Of a DNA stretch of 64,000 nt, positions 60,040-64,000 are shown piece after piece. This DNA comes from Fratercula arctica (taxonomy: Eukaryota; Chordata; Aves; Charadriiformes; Alcidae). The position numbers were made by a program, and so were the translations under genes. Below the pieces are notes generated by a model, which did no database searches, was not told the origin of the DNA, and was given only the letters and a program-made list of their open reading frames with translations. The DNA is taken from contig CANTUZ010000001.1 of NCBI GenBank assembly GCA_947846985.1, positions 6,806,004 to 6,870,003 on the forward strand. The letters run 5' to 3'. The stretch's first letter is position 1. Every line of letters begins with the position of its first letter.

Positions 60040-61010
60040 GAGTAAGGCTTACTTCTCAATGATATTGAAAGAGGAAAAAGGGATCATCTAGGTAACTACA
60101 GGCCAGTTAATTTAATTTCCCTCTCCAGCAGAGAAATCCTAAAGCTGGTATGGGATTCAACTAATGAAAATTAAAGGTAGAAATATAATTAACACCAGTC
60201 AATACAGTTTTATAAGAACAGCACGTGAAGCAAAATTATTTTCTTATTTGACTTAATTATGTATATGAGGTTGATAAAAGATTTATTAAGGTGTTTGTTT
60301 GAATTGGTACCATGTGTTAGTTGGATATAAAAATGAACTCTTCACAATATCACTGGTGCACATATTAAATGATTTAAAGACAGACTGGCTGATGTACAAG
60401 AGAGATGTAAGTGAAAAACCATCATCATCAAATGCAGGTGTTTCTGAAAGGATTTTGCTGTATATGTATTATGTGAACCATACCTACAAATGAATATATC
60501 TCCAAACTTGGAAAACAGTGACTTGGAGCGGGTTGATGGGGTGGGATGCACAAGCAGGTCTCCATGAACTCGTAGAAGTCTGAGGGGGAAAAGTGAAACA
60601 TATTTCCTTGTGTGTAATAAAAAAGAAGAAATCAGTAGGAGAGAGCTATGTTACCATGATAGCTTGTAAGAGAAAATACATCGGTAGTTCTGTCCTCCAC
60701 CTGTTGTAACACATAATAAAATTATACTGTTTACAGAAAAGGGACACAGAATAGCTTTGCAACCATGGCTGTGATGCCTTAGTGAATATTTGAAGAGACT
60801 GATCTAGGTATCAACGACTAAAGACCTTTCAGATCCATCTGGAAGATTAAATCAGATATAGTCATTTTAATGATTGCACAGAATTTTTTAATAGCAGGGC
60901 TGATTACCAGAAGCAGTGGTGATTTCTCCATCCTCTAGTAGTTGACAGCAAATACTAGATGCCTTCCTCCAGGCTTTGTTCAGGCAAACATCATATACGA
61001 GTTGTAACAT
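60040..61010 (+). mobile_element. Ancient CR1/L3-like LINE, RT part to 3' end
   Basis: Several blocks follow the order of ancient CR1/L3 ORF2 DNA. They are 'aaaaagggatcatctaggta', 'actacaggccagttaattta', 'agtcaatacagttttataag', 'cacatattaaatgatttaaa', 'gacagactggctgatgtaca' and 'aaaaaccatcatcatcaaat', all between 60,075 and 60,435. The last parts resemble the C-terminal and 3' region: 'taaatcagatatagtcattt' (60,848-60,870), 'gcagggctgattaccagaag' and 'gatttctccatcctctagta' (60,893-60,943). No frame stays open and I see no terminal octamer, so the copy is very old, like the one at 16-18 kb. The middle (60,500-60,800) is too decayed to align by eye. Confidence 0.6.
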
Positions 61011-64000
61011 GGGGAGAAGTTGGTGAACAGGTTCACAGGAGTTAAAATTGAAGAAGGCAATGTTCTCCTCAATCTTTCAATTTCATGGAGATATCCAAAA
61101 CACCATATGTGGCTGAACAGTTTTCATGAAGAACTCTGTAAAAATGGTTCTTCCATGTCGGGTGCTGGGGCAGCTGACATAAACTAGTTGAGGCATATTT
61201 GCATGGCACAGGACAGCACAGAGAATGAAGGTACTTAAAACTTGTTTAGCTTGGCAGAAATACACAATCTCAAGTAAACCCTTAGGTGATATAAGCCTTA
61301 TATTTCCCCTACAAGCAAAGGTGTTTGGATGTCTGGTTCAATATTTTCAGAAAGTTTCTCCACAGTTTTGGATAAGCAAATGTCAGGTACTAAATGGCTT
61401 TTTAAGTGTGGTGCAGAAAGACTGAGAAGAAACCACAAAGTGAGCGACTGAGGTTTGAATGAACATATCAACTCTTACTGTCATTTTACAAAAGATCCTT
61501 CTTAAAATGAACACCCTGGTAAAGAAATAGATCATAATTCGTTGGAGAGAAACTCCAGTTAGATTATTTGCAGCTGTAGGATATTTAAAAGACAAATCTT
61601 TCTCTTCAGCAAATAACCTTTCAGCTGATTCTGTTTCTTTCTGCCATATCAACACTCTGTGTTTTAGAATTCTCCGCAGTTCTCAGATTAATACCACCCA
61701 GCCTATTGCTAATAAACCAGTCTTTCTCCTTTGCCCTTTCTAAATTGATGCTTATGCAAATTACATCCAAAGAGATAGTCTTTGGATTAAGATTCCCCAC
61801 TGATGGACGGGTTTGCTTTCTCTGTGGCAGGTAATGCCACCCTCACACAGATGCTTGAATGCTGGTTCAGTTTTCTTGATCATCAGTAATGATGACATCT
61901 GTTAGCCTGATTTTATCCAAGAACTGTGTAGAAATTTTGTTATTTTACAGAGCTTACCCATCTGATCCTTGCTGACATTCTCGCTGCTGGAAAATGCAAC
62001 ATCACTACAATGGTGTTGAATACACCAGCTAGATTTTATAAAAGTCTTGCCTTCCATGGCAACTATGGGGTGGTATGAGTTAATCAACAGATTGCCAAAA
62101 GCCATACAGACAGAGGAGTGGCATGGCAGCTCCTTGGAAGAGGCAGGGAAGAATTTACCATTAATTCACCGGGTGTCAGTCCAGGCTGCCATCTGCAGCC
62201 TGCAAAATATTATCCCTACAGCCACAAAGGGTCACTTGATGGCTTATTACCCTACAGCCTTAACCAAAAAGTGTTTTGAAAGTTATGTTCATTCTGTGAT
62301 TTTTTTCGTAGGTGAAAAAAATTCCTCTTTGAACACTCTTAGAGATGCCCACACTTCCTCCAAAATGGAGCAATGACAATACCTGAATGTTCAAAGCCTG
62401 TATATGATCAGTCAGCAATGGAGTCTCTCCCATGGGAGGACTTCAAGGTCCATCACTTTCAGAAGAGAAAGAATGTATGTGGCCCTTTACCTTGGGATGT
62501 GCAAAGGTTGCCCTTACATACAAGCAACTGCCAGAACCCTGGCATTGAAGTAACCAGGCTAAAAAGTTCACTTATTCTTTCTTCAGTCCTTTCTTTGTGC
62601 TGGGGTGATCTAGTAGCAATAATTTGCTCAAGTGGTCTTCCCACGGCATGGATCTGCGTTCCCCAGATGTGGAAAAAGCCAGTGAAGACCCCCTTTGTGC
62701 CTCCCTCACCTTTAGTCTATTCCATAGGAATGGAATAAATACTGGTTTGAATTTATTGTTATTTAAAATAAATATCTCATAGAAGCCTCAGTCACAGTTA
62801 AAGGCCTGTTGGATCTGAGACATTTCAAACTCACAGTAAGAGCCTATGGCTTTGCACAAAGGCTTCACAATGCCAATAGACATAGAGGGAGCAGAGCAGA
62901 AGAGAAGTGAATAACCTGTCTGGGTAATTCAGCAGGTCAAAATAAATTCCAGATCTCTCTTGTCCTCCAAACTGTTGCATATCCATCAGGCAGAGCTCTT
63001 CTGAAGTGCTTAACATTCGGTTTTGTTATTTGCTATGAAAAAAACTGACTAAAATAAAAGTGAGAAAACCCCTCTGAACACAAGTGGTCTTTCTTCTCTT
63101 TAATAAAGAAATAACCCAGGTGGGTAGGATGGCTCACAAAATATATTATTGATGTCTTTCGAGATAATCTGGAATTTTAAATACTATCAATAGCTTCATA
63201 TAATATTGTTGGCTGTTGCTTACCCTGTGTGGCTTTGATAGCAAAGCAGTTGGTCCTAGCAGCTGTCAGAGCTTTCAGAAAGCAAGGCATGAGTTTTCAG
63301 CGTTGTGTTTTGTACACAGAACCCAGCTGCTTGTCATTGTTTTTCTCTTCTACATTTCCCATTCCTTCCTGGCTGTGAGCTCGTAAAATGCAAGAAAAAA
63401 GCCAGCAAAAAGGTAATAAGCCTCATGTCTGGAATGAGGCAATCTTGTTATTAATCCTGGAAGCAGTATTTTCATCATTATCGGGTTCTGTGGCATCCTT
63501 TGCTGTAGAAAGACTAAGTTTTTTTAAATTAAACTTGTTAGCCGACTTTTAAAATCAGGCAATAAAGCAATTAAAAGGAGAGAGCCAAGGAATTTACAGC
63601 TGAGGTGAAGAAACACGTGTTGATGGAAAGTCATTACCTTGGAGCTCTTTCTCAGATCTGCTACTGGATCGTGCTAGCCAAGAATAGCGGTTTGTTATTT
63701 CCAATGTCTGTAGACCAGGCTCTAAATCCTTAGTTAGAAACCTTCAGTAAAAACCATGCAGAGGTCAACAACATTTTTTTCTGTACTCTATGATGTCCTA
63801 CCAGTGTTAGAGAATATGCAGCATTTAACATATTCACTTCAGCACCTGAAAAAGAAAAACCCACAAAACCTACACAAAAACTGTTCCTAAGGCAATCCTC
63901 ATTGCGTGCTGCATATACTGAGGAGTATGTGTTACCAGTAAATTGCACAAAACCACGTGGATATGAATAGGTATGTAAGTAGACTTCTCAAAATGTATTT
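61011..64000. other. Unassigned non-coding DNA
   Basis: No repeat recognised. Two plus-strand frames of 109 and 121 codons (62047-62376 and 62373-62738) follow each other with an ATGA overlap. Neither has a known domain, the overlap is a bacterial-style feature that means nothing in a bird nuclear genome, and minus-strand frames overlap both. Confidence 0.5.

Noticed and set aside
62047..62738. Two consecutive plus frames (109 and 121 codons) with an ATGA overlap
   Set aside because: Translational coupling of this kind has no meaning in a vertebrate nuclear genome; no domain, and opposite-strand frames overlap.

Overview
This window is vertebrate nuclear DNA, almost certainly from a bird. 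It is AT-rich and CpG-poor and contains no convincing protein-coding gene. Several CR1 LINE copies carry the avian 3' hallmark: a short tandem of an 8-base unit (TTCTGTGA or ATGGTTCT type) next to the motif 'gatctccagaggtcccttccaac'-like, read here in either orientation. No bacterial-type operon, RNA gene, CRISPR array or phage module is visible. The open frames present are mostly 60-147 codons, overlap on both strands, and look like chance frames or relics of retroelement proteins.

Layout. Positions 1-12,000 are non-coding DNA with one MIR-like SINE relic (about 1,117-1,260), microsatellites, an A-rich tract at 6.6 kb and a tight cluster of four ACGTG cores at 9.78-9.82 kb. From 12.0 to 14.0 kb lie two LTR-type elements: a well preserved, CpG-rich solo LTR (11,998 to 13,065 or 13,113) flanked by a 5-base duplication AGGGG, and an older LTR-like repeat (about 13,529-13,967). 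From 16.1 to 17.8 kb lies a very old CR1/L3-like LINE, split by a 180-base pure purine tract. From 18 to 42 kb the DNA is mostly single-copy and AT-rich, with two short minus-strand CR1 tails (21.9 and 24.4 kb), MIR/L2-like relics near 32.4-33.7 kb and a 20-base perfect palindrome at 26.6 kb.

From 42.5 to 57.1 kb lies a CR1-rich stretch. It holds two consecutive minus-strand copies at 42.5-43.2 kb, a short tail at 47.7 kb, a plus-strand copy at 52.7-53.5 kb with a long readable part of the ORF2 C-terminal region, and an inverted tail-to-tail pair at 55.6-57.1 kb. The minus-strand member of that pair has a reverse-transcriptase FADD box mutated to FADN. A second very old CR1/L3-like copy runs from about 60.0 to 61.0 kb. 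The remainder to 64.0 kb is unassigned.

How the parts work together: there is no gene system to describe. The window reads as an intergenic or intronic segment shaped by successive retroelement insertions. Three short stretches bounded by splice-like signals (10,642-10,714; 14,941-15,057; about 46,976-47,334) are listed as weak exon candidates only. I found no evidence for an undescribed biological system. Repeat identities come from remembered family patterns, not from a database search, and element edges are approximate unless stated otherwise.
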